In this document: positions 32,574 to 43,955 of the stretch, piece after piece
Layout of the letters: each line of letters opens with the position of its first letter
Numbering within the stretch: the stretch's first letter is position 1
DNA from: Ipomoea triloba
Lineage: Eukaryota > Streptophyta > Magnoliopsida > Solanales > Convolvulaceae
NCBI RefSeq assembly: GCF_003576645.1
Contig: NC_044930.1
Coordinates: 19,255,689 to 19,319,688, forward strand
DNA: 64,000 nt
Reading direction: 5' to 3'
Notes under the pieces: model-generated
The model's database searches: none
What the model was told of the DNA's origin: nothing
What the model saw: the letters and a program-made list of their open reading frames with translations, nothing else
Position numbers and translations under genes: made by a program

Positions 32574-33064
32574 TCATGTTCTCTTGATTTCCTTGATCTC
32601 TCTCGAAATCTCATCCAGCTTTTGCATTTTCTCCAAGTGCAATTGGTATTGGAAATTTTGGAGGGATCTCCAATCAGTGATTGGAGTGAACCAACTTGGA
32701 ATGTTGAAGGTAGAGGAGTTGGGGTTTTGCTCTTCAGGTTGTGGTGGAGGTACAGACGGTCCGGGCTCTCTTGGTGGTGGAGAATACATTGAAGAATCCA
32801 ACGGCGAATACATTTCCGAGAGAGACGGGGAATTGAATGACATCGGAGAAGGTGTGAATCCTGGAGATGTCATGGGCGTGTTAGCATGATCTTCCGCCAT
32901 CTCCTCATCTACCCTCGTTCGCGCTAGTTGTCTCAGGTGAAGTTTTGCGACGTCTTCGGGAGATAAAGGAACTATGTGCGCTCCTGGAAGCCGATGTTCA
33001 AACCAATGCATTTTCATTTGATGACCTAAAGAGACGCATAGCCTCGTCACCAAAGGGCCTATAA
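32574..33064 (-). pseudogene. E2 ORF2, C-terminal part, duplicated at contig end
   Basis: Encodes the C-terminal third of ORF2 (VTRLCVSLGHQMKMHWFEHR, the Pro/Ser-rich region, end IKEIKRT). It stops at the N at 33065. The same part recurs at 34072-34562. The two copies differ by a few small indels, so they may be allelic contigs or consensus errors rather than a true duplication. Confidence 0.75.
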
Positions 33065-33065
33065 N
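33065..33065. other. Single-N contig join
   Basis: 33066 onward repeats 31562-33064 (offset about 1504) with a few indels, then continues into the rest of E2 ORF2. Confidence 0.85.
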
Positions 33066-34071
33066 GCCTTAAGCCCTTATTCATGTTTCACCATATCAAC
33101 CCCTCATGCCTTTTTCTAGGGATTAGGGATTGTTTTCACTTAAAGCTCACTTAGGCTCTCCTTTTGCCCCATGTCCTGCTAAGATTAATTCAGTTTCCAG
33201 GCTTCGCTATTCTTATCTTTCTAAAACTCAAAGGATTCACACTCCCACTTCGAGAGATCCTTGACTGGGGTCCAAACAAAATACAAGGTGAAAGCATGCA
33301 TCAAAAATTTTCAATTTGGATCGGAATGTGCAAATTGGTGCAAAGTGAAGCTTCCAAAGCATATTTAAGACATTCAATCCTTGGCACAAGGTTAGGAGCC
33401 CTCCTAGATAGTATTGGCAATAACACACCCTCTAGGTTCCTATACCTTATCACTTAATCAATCAACTGTTTCAAGAAGCATACACCCTTTCCACACATAA
33501 AAATAAACATCGTCCTCGATGTTTCCATAAGGAACGGAGGAAAAAGAATATATGTTTAAGGGTTCTACACACGCTCCTTTTCCACACTTAAAAGTGTGAA
33601 CTGGAGTAAAATAGTTATAGTAAACAGACTATATCCGACACAACAATTTTATGCAGCTCTTCATTTGCGATTCTAGAAAATAAAGCAAACCAAAACAGGG
33701 CATTGAATCAGGATAAAAGAAATACTTACAATTTGTATCCTTATCAAATTTTGCAATCTATGTTTGCCCTTAAACACGTCAGAGTAAAGGTAAGGAAATA
33801 AATTAGGAATTGAAATTATACCTTTCAAGATTGGTCTTCATGGTTGTTGGGGAGTGGTCCCTTCTTCTCTTATTTGTGGGTTGCCTCCCATAAGCGCCAC
33901 GTTTAACGTCTTTGGCTAGACGAAACGTGCAAGATAAAACATAAAAGAAATATAGCTAAAAAATATAAACAAAAGTAAAGAGATTGTCCACAATCAATTG
34001 TTCAGAATTATCAGATCACAAGTTATCATCATCAAAATTTGTCTTTTCTTTTCTTCAGTTTCTTCCTTCCT
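33066..34071 (-). repeat. Second copy of the E2 3' non-coding region
   Basis: Repeats 31562-32573, including the paired hairpin (33875-33925). Probably the same locus placed twice across the join. Confidence 0.75.
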
Positions 34072-35344
34072 TCATGTTCTCTTGATTTCCTTGATCTCTC
34101 TCGAAATCTCATCCAGCTTTTGCATTTGCTCCAAGTGCAATTGTATTGGAAATTTTGGAGGGATCTCCAATCAGTGACTGGGTGAACCAGCTCGGAATGT
34201 TGAAGGTAGAGGAGTTGGGGTTTTGCTCTTCAGGTTGTGGTGGAGGTACAGACGGTCCGGGCTCTCTTGGTGGTGGAGAATACATTGAAGAATCCAACGG
34301 CGAATACATTTCCGAGAGAGACGGGGAATTGAATGACATCGGAGAAGGTGTGAATCCTGGAGATGTCATGGGCGTGTTAGCATGATCTTCCGCCATCTCC
34401 TCATCTACCCTCGTTCGCGCTAGTTGTCTCAGGTGAAGTTTTGCGACGTCTTCGGGAGATAAAGGAACTATGTGCGCTCCTGGAAGCCGATGTTCAAACC
34501 AATGCATTTTCATTTGATGACCTAAAGAGACGCATAGCCTCGTCACCAAAGGGCCTATAAAGATTGCCCTGGCTGACTCTTGCTGTTGTGCAACAAGCAA
34601 GTTCCTACAAATCGAGCTCATATTCACTGAGTTCTCGGTGTCCATACTCCATAGCATGAACAACTCCGCCTTTGATACTCGGTCATATGTCTCAGGCCTC
34701 CCTTCCCATGAATGAGCAATAACCTTCCATAAAACCTTTAAGTCCTCTCTTACGATCTGCGAGACTCTTACCATCGACCCTTCCCATTCGACTCCTTGTC
34801 TTGCGATTATCGACCAATATTTTCTCGGAATGTCCCTGTCTCCAAAGTCATGTCTTAATCTCCTGTACCAGTTCTTCGACTAGTCTTACTCATTGTAGAA
34901 TCCAAGGAGAACACCCAAACGGTTGGCCGATATGTTATAGTCCTGGTTGAAGAGTCTAAACTTAATGGTAGGGCTGTAGAGATCTCCAGCCACTCCGTCA
35001 ACATTCAAGCTCGCAATAAACTCATGCACTAGAGGGATAAAAGTATCCTATCTCCAGCTTAACAAATTGTCCCAATATGGTTCTGCGATCAACCTCTCTA
35101 GTCCGTACTTGCATTCATAATCCTCCAATACTGTTAAGTCTACTTATCTCCATTGCACAATAGGGAGATTCAACAACTGCCTGTACCGCCCTAGCATGGT
35201 TGCTGTCATCAGTAATATTTGAGTCCCGGTGGGAACTTCAATATAGCGAGTGTTAGCGCCTCTTGCACTGTTTTCTTCTGCCGGGGCTTTCCCTCTTTGG
35301 AGCCTTTGAGCAATTTGTTGTGCAAGGTCATATGGCGAAGACAT
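34072..35344 (-). pseudogene. Envelope-position ORF2 of E2
   Basis: Same gene as 26684-27962, on the minus strand. It starts at the ATG complement 35342-35344 (MSSPYDLAQQIAQRL) and ends near the stop complement 34072-34074. It is broken: a stop or shift lies in the QWR..DLRVLED segment near 35140, an ORF covers only 34109-34774, and the copy shifts frame in the WFT-SLIGD region near 34170. At the place where E1 has a net 4-nt insertion, E2 keeps the frame (SLNVDGVAGDLYSPT), so E1 and E2 carry different lesions of one ancestral ORF. Function unknown. Confidence 0.7.
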
Positions 35345-36539
35345 CTTCCCTATATCATGGGCAATCAAGCAACACAAGGAAAAACACTTGCCAATCTTAA
35401 ATATTGATTATGAACAATATAGCACATATCTAAAGAAAAGATCACAAAAATTAATTGCATGCAACATCATTTTGATATCCTTCAGTAATTCTATCCTATA
35501 CATGCAAGAACTAGCTCATTTTATTCCATACTCATTTCATAGTCAAAAGGTCAACATATGGTCAACTTCATCTTCTACCTCTAGACTAGCTCAAGGTTGA
35601 AAAATGGAAGCATCATGAAAGTTAAAATTGGACCAAATAACTAGTAGAATATAGCAATGTAGTGCCTATAGAGTAGGAAAGTTGCAAACTTTACCCACCA
35701 TGCTTACTATATCAACAAGGATCTCATCATGACAAGAGGATACCCAAATCTAGCAATTTCAAGATCTAGTCACAAAGAGATGTTAAAACATGAAATTTCT
35801 AGTTTATAGAAGCAATGTAGGCTCAATACAAGTCTATCAAGTCATTCCATAACAATATATCTCAAGAAAAATGTCATACAAGAAAAACCCATGGAGATAT
35901 TCTTCAAAATAGAACAAGTTCTTCATTAAACAAGTAAATAGAAAAGAAGAGTATGTTCTTACCTTGGAAATGACTTAAGATCTTTGATAAAAGTTGAGAG
36001 ACTTGGAAAGAAATGCTTAGAAAGTGTATATTTTCAGCTTGGGAGCGTTCTTGCTCGTGGTGGGGAAGAAATGAAGCAAGGAAAGGGTTTTAAACCACTT
36101 CGCAAGAAAATCCGCGAAAAGTCTGGTGCCCATCCACGCACGCTACCACGCGTGGTGGTGGGCGTGGGAGCTCTCTAGTTTATTCCCACGCCTGCTCACA
36201 CGTGTGTGAGCGGCGTGGTAGCTCTCTGGAAGTTTTCCACGCCTAGCCACACGCGTGGTGGTGGCGTGGAAGGCGTGCTGTGCGAAAGCTTACCTTGGTT
36301 TCCCTTCCTTCCTTTGCTAGTGACGATGTTTGTCAATTGATTGCGGGCAACTTATAACTCTCGTGTGTATAATCTGTACTTGTTAGCTCAACCGAGGTTA
36401 TAGAAACTTTATTGAAATAAAACAAGAAGAAGACATACTATAGAAAATAAGAAAAACTTTTTAGAAAAAGTAAGATAACATTGGGACTGCCTCCCAAGTG
36501 CGCCGTGGTTTTACGTCTCCGAGCCAGACGTAAAGTGGC
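35345..36539 (-). mobile_element. E2 region between the ORFs (non-coding; no pol)
   Basis: Counterpart of 25502-26683. It holds CACGCGTG palindromes (36129-36275) and the paired hairpin (36481-36533, with TTACGTCT/AGACGTAA and TTGGGA/TCCCAA intact). No pol motif was found, as in E1. Confidence 0.65.
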
Positions 36540-38107
36540 CTATCCTTCAAGGCACACAGATTTTGGGACCCGACCAAGCATCCCGTGAACCCTAGCTTCA
36601 AGGAATGTCCCAAGGTGGGAAACATCCTTGAATACCTACAAAGATAAAGGAAAGGTAAAATTCATAGTTGGAAAAATTCTAGACTCAAACACCCTTCTTA
36701 GCTCTTCTAAGATGGTGTTTATTTCCTTTTCGTTTTTCTCTCTTCTCCCCCTAAAGATTTCATCATCTCTTTCAAACCATATCTCCTCACTCCCTTCGTC
36801 AATTTTGAGTGTGGTCAACTCTTTCCACTCATTTTTTTCTATAAGATTGACCATGAAGGACCTATTATTCCTTACCCTTTCTTCCTCACACTCCTTTTCT
36901 TCATCACTCCACTCTATTTGATTAGAAAAATCACTCACACTCTCACATGAATAGAATGAAGCATCATCCTCTTCACTCACCATCATATTCATATTTAAAC
37001 AAAAGAGAATCCTTATAATCATTAATAGACATATCAAAATTTTCCATGGAATCATCCTCCCGAAATTTAAAACAATCATAATCACATATGATGGAAGTAT
37101 TAAGGTGAAGGGAGTCATCCACAAGGGTGTTTTCAAAAAGAGCACAAGGATTTTCAAGAATATTAACACAAAGAATATTAGGAATTTTACCATATTTTGG
37201 CTCTTCTTCTTCCCACACTACTTCGATGTTTTCATCCTCACTCTCCATCTCTACCTCCTTTTGATTTTCCAATTCGAAAATTGGGACTTCTTCAAGCACC
37301 GGGGCGTAACAATCTTCCATTCTTCCAAAACTCTCCTCTCCCTTAGCATTTTGCGCGTTTTCGACTTCTTGTACAATCCTTGGATGGGCTTCCAAAGCGG
37401 GGATGTCATCCATGACGGTGGAGTTAGCTCGGGGCTCATTCATTTTCATGAGCTCCTCCATCATGGACATCATCTTCGTTTCAACTTCTTCTAGTGGAAG
37501 TCCTTCTTTTCGGAGGGTAGCGAGATAGTCCTTTAGTTCGCTCTTGATTTTGGCTTTTAGTTTAGCCGTATCCTCATTGGCCATCCTAGTGAATTCGTCA
37601 ATTTTTGCTTTTAGAATTTCAATTTCATCGGTGGCTGGTGGGATATAATCGCAAGGATCTATATGTGTATTATATGGGTAAGAGGGTAGTGTTTCAAAGG
37701 AATAGGTAGTATTGTTTTCTTTGTGGTTTTGTGATGGAGGTGGGTAATAAGTGTTTAGTTGGGAATTGAGAAACAAATTTGACTCGAGAGTATAGCTTGG
37801 ATCAAGTTGTTGCATCATTTGCGCAAACTTACTCTCTATGTTTTGGGATATTTCTTTGGAGCTTAATGAGTCAATTTCTTGATTGGAGTATTGTGAAGGG
37901 TAATTTTGTTGGAAAGGTGGAGGTGGTATTTCATATGGGTATGGGTGATGATTGGGTGTATGGATTGGATAGTGATATGAAGATGGTAATCGATATTTTG
38001 ATGGAATTGGGTAATGGTATGGATGTGGGTAGTGGTATGTTGGTGGAAGGTAAGTATAGGTGGAATGGGGGTAATAGGGATATGGTTGGGGTTGAGGATT
38101 TGTTTAG
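36540..38107 (-). pseudogene. Gag-position ORF1 of E2
   Basis: Same gene as 23864-25501, on the minus strand. About 43 bp carrying the start codon are missing (the sequence passes from GTGCTAAA to CAAATCCTCAACC). Frame changes occur near 37820 and again near 37000-37190, leaving open pieces at 36973-37818 and 36636-37193. The Pro/Tyr/His-rich start, the helical middle (EIEILKAKIDEFTRM, MMSMMEELMKM) and the acidic end (KEVEMESEDENIEVVW) are all recognisable. At the E1 TAA site this copy has LK, so the E1 stop is a private mutation. Confidence 0.7.
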
Positions 38108-38356
38108 CACTTATTGGCAAGCTTCAAGAGGTTTGATTAAAGAGAATTTCATGCACAATAGCTTGGCCAACAACAAATAATTTTGCAACTAAAAGTAGTT
38201 GCAAGTGAGCACAAGATATTCAAGATAATATAAGCTCACTTCTTCAAGCAAGTAACAAAAATAAGAAAAGAACATAAAATAAACAAAAAGAAAGCAATTC
38301 AAGAACTCTTAAAATTCTACTTCTAAGACGTCAACACTATTCGAAACCGTTTGCCA

Positions 38357-38374
38357 TCCCCGGCAACGGCGCCA
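38357..38374 (-). promoter_or_regulatory. Primer-binding site of E2
   Basis: On the minus strand TGGCGCCGTTGCCGGGGA, three bases inside the LTR end. It is the canonical form of this site in Athila-like elements. Confidence 0.85.
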
Positions 38375-38377
38375 TTT

Positions 38378-39656
38378 TGATGTTGTGATTATAGTGGGAG
38401 TGAATGTGAAAGTGGAAGTGGTAAAACGAAGAGTTAAACTCCCCGAGTGTCGTGTCTCTCAAGGATGGCGAATGGGAATCAAATTAGTGTGTTGGCATCT
38501 AAGAGGTTGAAGAGAAAGAGTTACGGGAGTGCTAAGGGTTGAATTCATTTGTAAGAAGGGGAAGGTTGATAGTGGTTGTGTAAAATAAATAAAAGTAAAG
38601 TGGAGATTGGGGCTTTAAGCTTTCCCATGTGGTTTATCTTTGGATGGTTTTGCGAGTGCAAGTTGTGGAATAGACTAGGGAGTTCGTGGCACATCACCAA
38701 GTGGCGTCACACTTTGGACTCCCACATCCTCATTCGGTTGGGGCATTTCGTCGAACACTTTGTCTACCACTCCTATCGGATCTTGTCCTTTCGGACTAAG
38801 AGCGGAGATATGGGTGAGTTAGACTCGTGAGTGGCCGCTATCGCGCACACACTCACTTCCTTTGGGTTTGCTACCTAATGTGGCCACAAAAGGCACAAAG
38901 CTTGAGGAACATCATCCACACGAGTTCAACATCCAACAAACAAGCAATTCACAAATCAAAGCAATAATATTAAACATCCACATAGATCTACCATGGGGCC
39001 ACCAATCCCCTGTCTAATCTACTCTATCATACTAGAGAAACAAGAAAGAGAAAGGAAAATGCAAAGAAACAAGTATTGAATTAGAAAATGAAGAGAATGA
39101 TTACCAACCTTTTGAGAAGGGGATCTTACAACCTTGATCTTGAAAATCCAATCTCCTCTCTTGCCCTTGATCTATTCTAAAACTTATGAAAGAAAGGAAT
39201 TTTCTCCCAAGAGGGGAGAAAACCCTCTAAATCTATTCTATCCTATTCTATCAATTTTCTGATCTATTCTCCTCTCTCTTTAGGTTTAGGGCAAAAAGGG
39301 ATTTATATAGGTGACAAAAAGGGGACAAATTCCCAAAATTACCCTTGTCCCGACCACGCTTGCTCACATGCGTTTGAGTGGCGTGGTGGCTCTCTGGAAT
39401 AATTCCACGCCCAGCCACACGCGTGTGAGGCTGCGTGGGACGCTACTGCATTTCGGCTTGTTTGTCTTTTGCTCTATTTTAGCTTCAAATCCCTCTCCAA
39501 CCTGTGAAATACTTCAAAACTCTTTCTAGAAATGTTGTTAGAAGATTTTAATCGCATTTGAGCTAAAATGCATGCAATTGTTGTATTCGGATGTTAAAAC
39601 GTTGCGCTTTTAATCTAATAAAGACCCCTTATAAGTGCTATCCTTGGTGCTTATCA
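38378..39656 (-). mobile_element. 5' LTR of E2
   Basis: 1279 bp. On the minus strand it runs TGATAAGCACCAAGG...CACAACATCA. It is followed on the plus strand by CCCGC (39657-39661), the TSD partner of 18735-18739. It has one intact nested palindrome (39404-39438) and one mutated (39353-39390, TCACATGCGTTTGAG). The last ~15 bp differ from the E1 LTR end (ACATCCTTCA), so E1 and E2 are separate subfamilies. Confidence 0.85.
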
Positions 39657-39661
39657 CCCGC

Positions 39662-39801
39662 AAAATCCCCACGGGGGCGAGGATGGGGTAGGAGTTTCAT
39701 TACCCGCGCGAGTGCGGGTGCAGGTGCGGGGAGTGGGTTGGGAATGGTGCGTGGGCGGGTGATATATCCCCCGCACCCACCCCGCCCCATTGCCATCCCT
39801 A
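39662..39801. mobile_element. Non-autonomous hAT element, right part
   Basis: Continues the hAT element after the LTR insertion. It is rich in GCGGG/CCCGC and ends ATTGCCATCCCTA (TIR), followed by the TSD TTCACAGC (39802-39809). With the left part, the uninterrupted element would be about 830 bp. Confidence 0.85.
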
Positions 39802-39809
39802 TTCACAGC

Positions 39810-41030
39810 TACTACACAAGGGTGTCTACTGGATAAACTCCACCTTATAACTCTAGTCTGCAAAGGAGTACAAAGAGGTAAACCCAACTTAAATAAAAAA
39901 GACTAATAAACTACGTACTCTTGTTGATGAGAATCAAACTTGTAACCATATGGTTACCAAGTCAATATAGTGAATTTTTTTTATCCATATAACACATTAA
40001 TACTATCCAAATTTAAGACACCAAGTCACCAAGTCACTTAGTTCTTAGTTCTTAAAGCTTAACTATTTTGTTTTTACTGAATATTGATTACAATTATACT
40101 AACTTCACAATTGTTTCTTATTATAGCTATGATGATGCTTCCACCATTTGTCTGAATCAAAGAAGTTTAGGGTTGGTATGTTGCTCTGAGTTTAATCCAA
40201 AACTCAAGTAGCAATTTGCCCCCTAATCTTACCTTGATATGAAAAATAGCAATCTGATCTTTTTTTCTCTCTCAGCAGCACAATTGTAGTTCCTTTATTT
40301 AACTTATGTTTTTGTAAGGGCTAATGATTTTTAATAAGCATGAAGAGATGTTGAGTGTTGATTATTGAGTAGATTACTTTTGAGCGTTGAATTGTTGCTG
40401 GTTGGAGTTTCTGGTTTTTTTTTTTTTCAACTATGAATATATGATGTAATTTTTTATTTGGAGTTTGGCAATTTATAGCTTTGTAAATTGTAGCTTAGTT
40501 AAGTTCACCACCTTGTAAATTTGTAAGGTTGAACACTTGAACAATCGATCTTAGATAAAAAAAATTTTTAATGTTTTAAAATCCGAAATAAACCGAAATC
40601 TGATAAAATCCGTCTGAACCCGAACATTTAAAAACCGAAAGGGTTACTCAATTAATTTAATCGAATAGGGTTTGAACTTTGAATTTAGGAAACCGAAATC
40701 CGAACGGGTTGGCGGTTCACAAATCCGAACCGCCCGAACCCGTCCGATGCACTCCCCTATATAAGTGTGTGTATTATTTAGAACAATGATAAAGACCCTT
40801 ATAATTATTATTCTTAATTTATCATCTCTTTATTAGATATATGAATTCGTTATTAGTTATGACGATGGATCCACCAAATTCACTAATAAATAAATAATGT
40901 TTTTTCAAATCGTTTTAAATCGAAAGTGACTGATAGGAAGTTAGTAAGTGATAATTGTAGGATGAAAAATATTATTTTTCATTATTCAAAATTCTACATT
41001 TAATGCATGGGATATAGGCATATAGCTTTA
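39810..41030. other. AT-rich intergenic DNA
   Basis: No gene recognised. 40580-40760 is rich in CCGAACC/AACCGAA words and ends GTCCGATGCACTCCC, which looks like the end of another decayed hAT-like element, but no partner end or TSD was found. Confidence 0.4.
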
Positions 41031-41057
41031 CTAGCAGTTTACCCGTGCGATGCACGG
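41031..41057 (-). mobile_element. Helitron 3' end (minus strand)
   Basis: On the minus strand a hairpin CCGTGC-ATC-GCACGG lies 8-9 nt before the terminal CTAG (41031-41034), and the next base is T. Plant Helitrons end hairpin-CTRR and insert between A and T. The helicase C-terminus is just inside, in the right orientation. Confidence 0.75.
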
Positions 41058-41141
41058 CATAAAGTAATTCTATTCATTAATCAAAGATATTTGACTATAT
41101 TACTAGAATGGAGTAAAAAATGTGTATTGCATAAAGAGAAG

Positions 41142-42146
41142 TTACAAATTATTAAACACTTCATGGTATACAACATTGGTAGTGTGATTACTACTATCTG
41201 CCCCTTCATTGGCTATCAAGATTTTCAAACCTTTTGGGTTACTAATCCTTGAAGCAGCAACGTAAAGTTGACCGTGGACAAACACTGGCTTCCTTAAAAG
41301 TAACCCTACATGTGACAAAGTTTGACCTTGACTTTTGTTTATAGTCATTGCATAGGACAACATTACCGGGAATTGTCTTCTTTGGAATTTAAATGGCAAC
41401 CTTATATCAGTGGGTGTCATTGACATTCTTGGTATCAAAACAATCTCACCAGCATTGTTCCCAAATACAATCTTTGCTTCAACAACATGATTAGATAACC
41501 TTGTAATCACCAGTCTTGTTCCATTACAAAGTCCAAGTGCGTGATCTATGTTCCTCAAGAGCATTATTAGTGATCCAACCTTTAACGTTAATGCATGATT
41601 TGGTATGCCAGAGGCTTTCAGACCATTTAGAAATTCAGGAGTATGCATATCAGAAAGTACACCATTACTTGAGTCTGATTTACATACCGTGTCACAACTG
41701 AGGTAAGTCTTACTCTCAGCAATATGTAAGTCACTCATATATTCATTGATGGCGTTGACGACATCAAGTGTTGGAGCTAGTATGGCACGGCTTTTCATGT
41801 ACTCTTCATCGCATCCCCTTTCCTTGAACAATGGAAATATGGTATCAACAATTGTTGATATATTGTCACCAGATGATGGCAATAACATCTCAAAAGGGAT
41901 TTGCACATTTGCATAACCATCGTTGGGTCCTCCGACTTTGCCATCACCAATATCAGCTAACCATGTTGCAAATTCTTGAACTTGTTGCATATTAACCCCC
42001 AGTTGCATGGTATTTAGTCGCAAATTTTTGGTCAGCCTAAGTACTTTACATGTTGCCCAAAGATAAGAAGAATTTATTGTTGCTTGGACAATATCTTGTC
42101 TAGATCCTTTTGGAATGACTGGCAGTATTTGTCTAAAGTCACCTCC
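41142..42146 (-). pseudogene. Helitron helicase C-terminus, duplicated at contig end
   Basis: Same sequence as 42169-43173, with one or two differences at the far left (41121-42146 versus 42148-43173, offset 1027), cut by the N at 42147. It contains the Pif1-like C-terminal motifs (TINKSQGQTLSHVG and GQLYVAASRISNPKGL) and the stop. Because the Helitron end (41031) follows this copy, it is probably the correctly placed end of the gene, with the other copy being its overlap. Confidence 0.85.
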
Positions 42147-42147
42147 N
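42147..42147. other. Single-N contig join
   Basis: Splits two near-identical 1026-bp copies of the helicase 3' end. Confidence 0.9.
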
Positions 42148-42168
42148 TGTCTATTGCATAAAGAAAAG

Positions 42169-43578
42169 TTACAAATTATTAAACACTTCATGGTATACAA
42201 CATTGGTAGTGTGATTACTACTATCTGCCCCTTCATTGGCTATCAAGATTTTCAAACCTTTTGGGTTACTAATCCTTGAAGCAGCAACGTAAAGTTGACC
42301 GTGGACAAACACTGGCTTCCTTAAAAGTAACCCTACATGTGACAAAGTTTGACCTTGACTTTTGTTTATAGTCATTGCATAGGACAACATTACCGGGAAT
42401 TGTCTTCTTTGGAATTTAAATGGCAACCTTATATCAGTGGGTGTCATTGACATTCTTGGTATCAAAACAATCTCACCAGCATTGTTCCCAAATACAATCT
42501 TTGCTTCAACAACATGATTAGATAACCTTGTAATCACCAGTCTTGTTCCATTACAAAGTCCAAGTGCGTGATCTATGTTCCTCAAGAGCATTATTAGTGA
42601 TCCAACCTTTAACGTTAATGCATGATTTGGTATGCCAGAGGCTTTCAGACCATTTAGAAATTCAGGAGTATGCATATCAGAAAGTACACCATTACTTGAG
42701 TCTGATTTACATACCGTGTCACAACTGAGGTAAGTCTTACTCTCAGCAATATGTAAGTCACTCATATATTCATTGATGGCGTTGACGACATCAAGTGTTG
42801 GAGCTAGTATGGCACGGCTTTTCATGTACTCTTCATCGCATCCCCTTTCCTTGAACAATGGAAATATGGTATCAACAATTGTTGATATATTGTCACCAGA
42901 TGATGGCAATAACATCTCAAAAGGGATTTGCACATTTGCATAACCATCGTTGGGTCCTCCGACTTTGCCATCACCAATATCAGCTAACCATGTTGCAAAT
43001 TCTTGAACTTGTTGCATATTAACCCCCAGTTGCATGGTATTTAGTCGCAAATTTTTGGTCAGCCTAAGTACTTTACATGTTGCCCAAAGATAAGAAGAAT
43101 TTATTGTTGCTTGGACAATATCTTGTCTAGATCCTTTTGGAATGACTGGCAGTATTTGTCTAAAGTCACCTCCAAATACAGGAATGACTGGCAGTATTTG
43201 TCTAAAGTCACCTCCAAATACAACTGTTTTTCCTCCTATTTGTCTAAAGTCACCTCCAAATACAACTGTTTTTCCTCCAAAGGTTTTCCCCTCACTGTGA
43301 GGTACAACTGTTTTTCCTCCAAAGGTTTTCCCCTCACTGTGAGGATCTTTTGATCTCATTAGATCGCGCATAGTTCTGTCTAGAGCTTCAAAACAGTGTA
43401 TGTGCATCATTGGTGCTTCATCTCATATAATAAGTTTAGCGATAGTCATGAGTTCTGCAAGTTGGCTGCCAGGAATGATGTTGCATGTGGAGTCATTTGT
43501 TAACACAATTGGTATTGCAAACCTAGAATGTGTTGTTCTTCCTCCGGGTAGTAGCAGTGATGCGATGCCACTTGACGC
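42169..43578 (-). pseudogene. Helitron Pif1-like helicase domain, Walker B to C-terminus
   Basis: Reading on the minus strand: SSGIASLLLPGGRTTHSRF, LAELMTIAKLII-stop-DEAPM (a TGA at 43423-43425 replaces the Trp of the usual LIIWDEAPM Walker B region), FEALDRTMRDLM, FGGDFRQILPVIPKG, LRLTKNLRL, SRAILAPTLDVVNAIN, GSLIMLLRNID, NGTRLVITRL, YAMTINKSQGQTLSHVG and YVAASRISNPKGL, ending VFNNL. These are superfamily 1B helicase motifs in order. Between 43141 and 43345 three 42-bp tandem duplications repeat GGDFRQILPVIP, FGGDFRQI and SEGKTFGGKTVV. They are in frame and probably artefacts. The helicase is thought to unwind DNA during rolling-circle transposition; this copy is dead. Confidence 0.9.
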
Positions 43579-43579
43579 N
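43579..43579. other. Single-N join inside the helicase, Walker A missing
   Basis: The protein passes from LYFVYG directly to ASSGIAS. The segment that normally holds G-x-x-G-x-GKT and about 25 further residues is absent. The N marks a contig join, so the loss may be an assembly gap rather than a deletion. Confidence 0.8.
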
Positions 43580-43851
43580 TAGCCATAAACGAAATACAGA
43601 CCACCCATGTTTTGGCATACATCATTGATAACAGTATCATAAACCACTCTTTGTTCATCAGTTAGCTCCTCCTCCATTTGTTCGGTCTCCTTACCTAGTG
43701 CAGCACGGTCGTAAGCCATCTCTTCAAACACCAAACGATTATGAACTAACCATGAATCGTCAAAGTTTGGAATTGGCATTTGAGGATAATCTTTCAAAGA
43801 CTTATTGTATAACTGTAACAGTCGCTCAATCTCAATCCGATGAACAAATAT
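43580..43851 (-). pseudogene. Helitron helicase exon before Walker A
   Basis: Encodes IFVHRIEIERLLQLYNKSL, MPIPNFDDSWLVHNRLV and ELTDEQRVVYDTVINDVCQN (the Q-motif region), then LYFVYG at the join. It is separated from the next upstream exon by a GT-AG intron (43852-43955, 104 bp; minus-strand GTATTT...TTTGTAG). Confidence 0.85.
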
Positions 43852-43955
43852 CTACAAAGAAAGGAAAAAAAAAAGTCATCGTAAAAAAAACTTAGATGAA
43901 TACAATTGTTGGGTTTACTAATTTAGATCAAACAAACCCAAACTCAGTAAAATAC

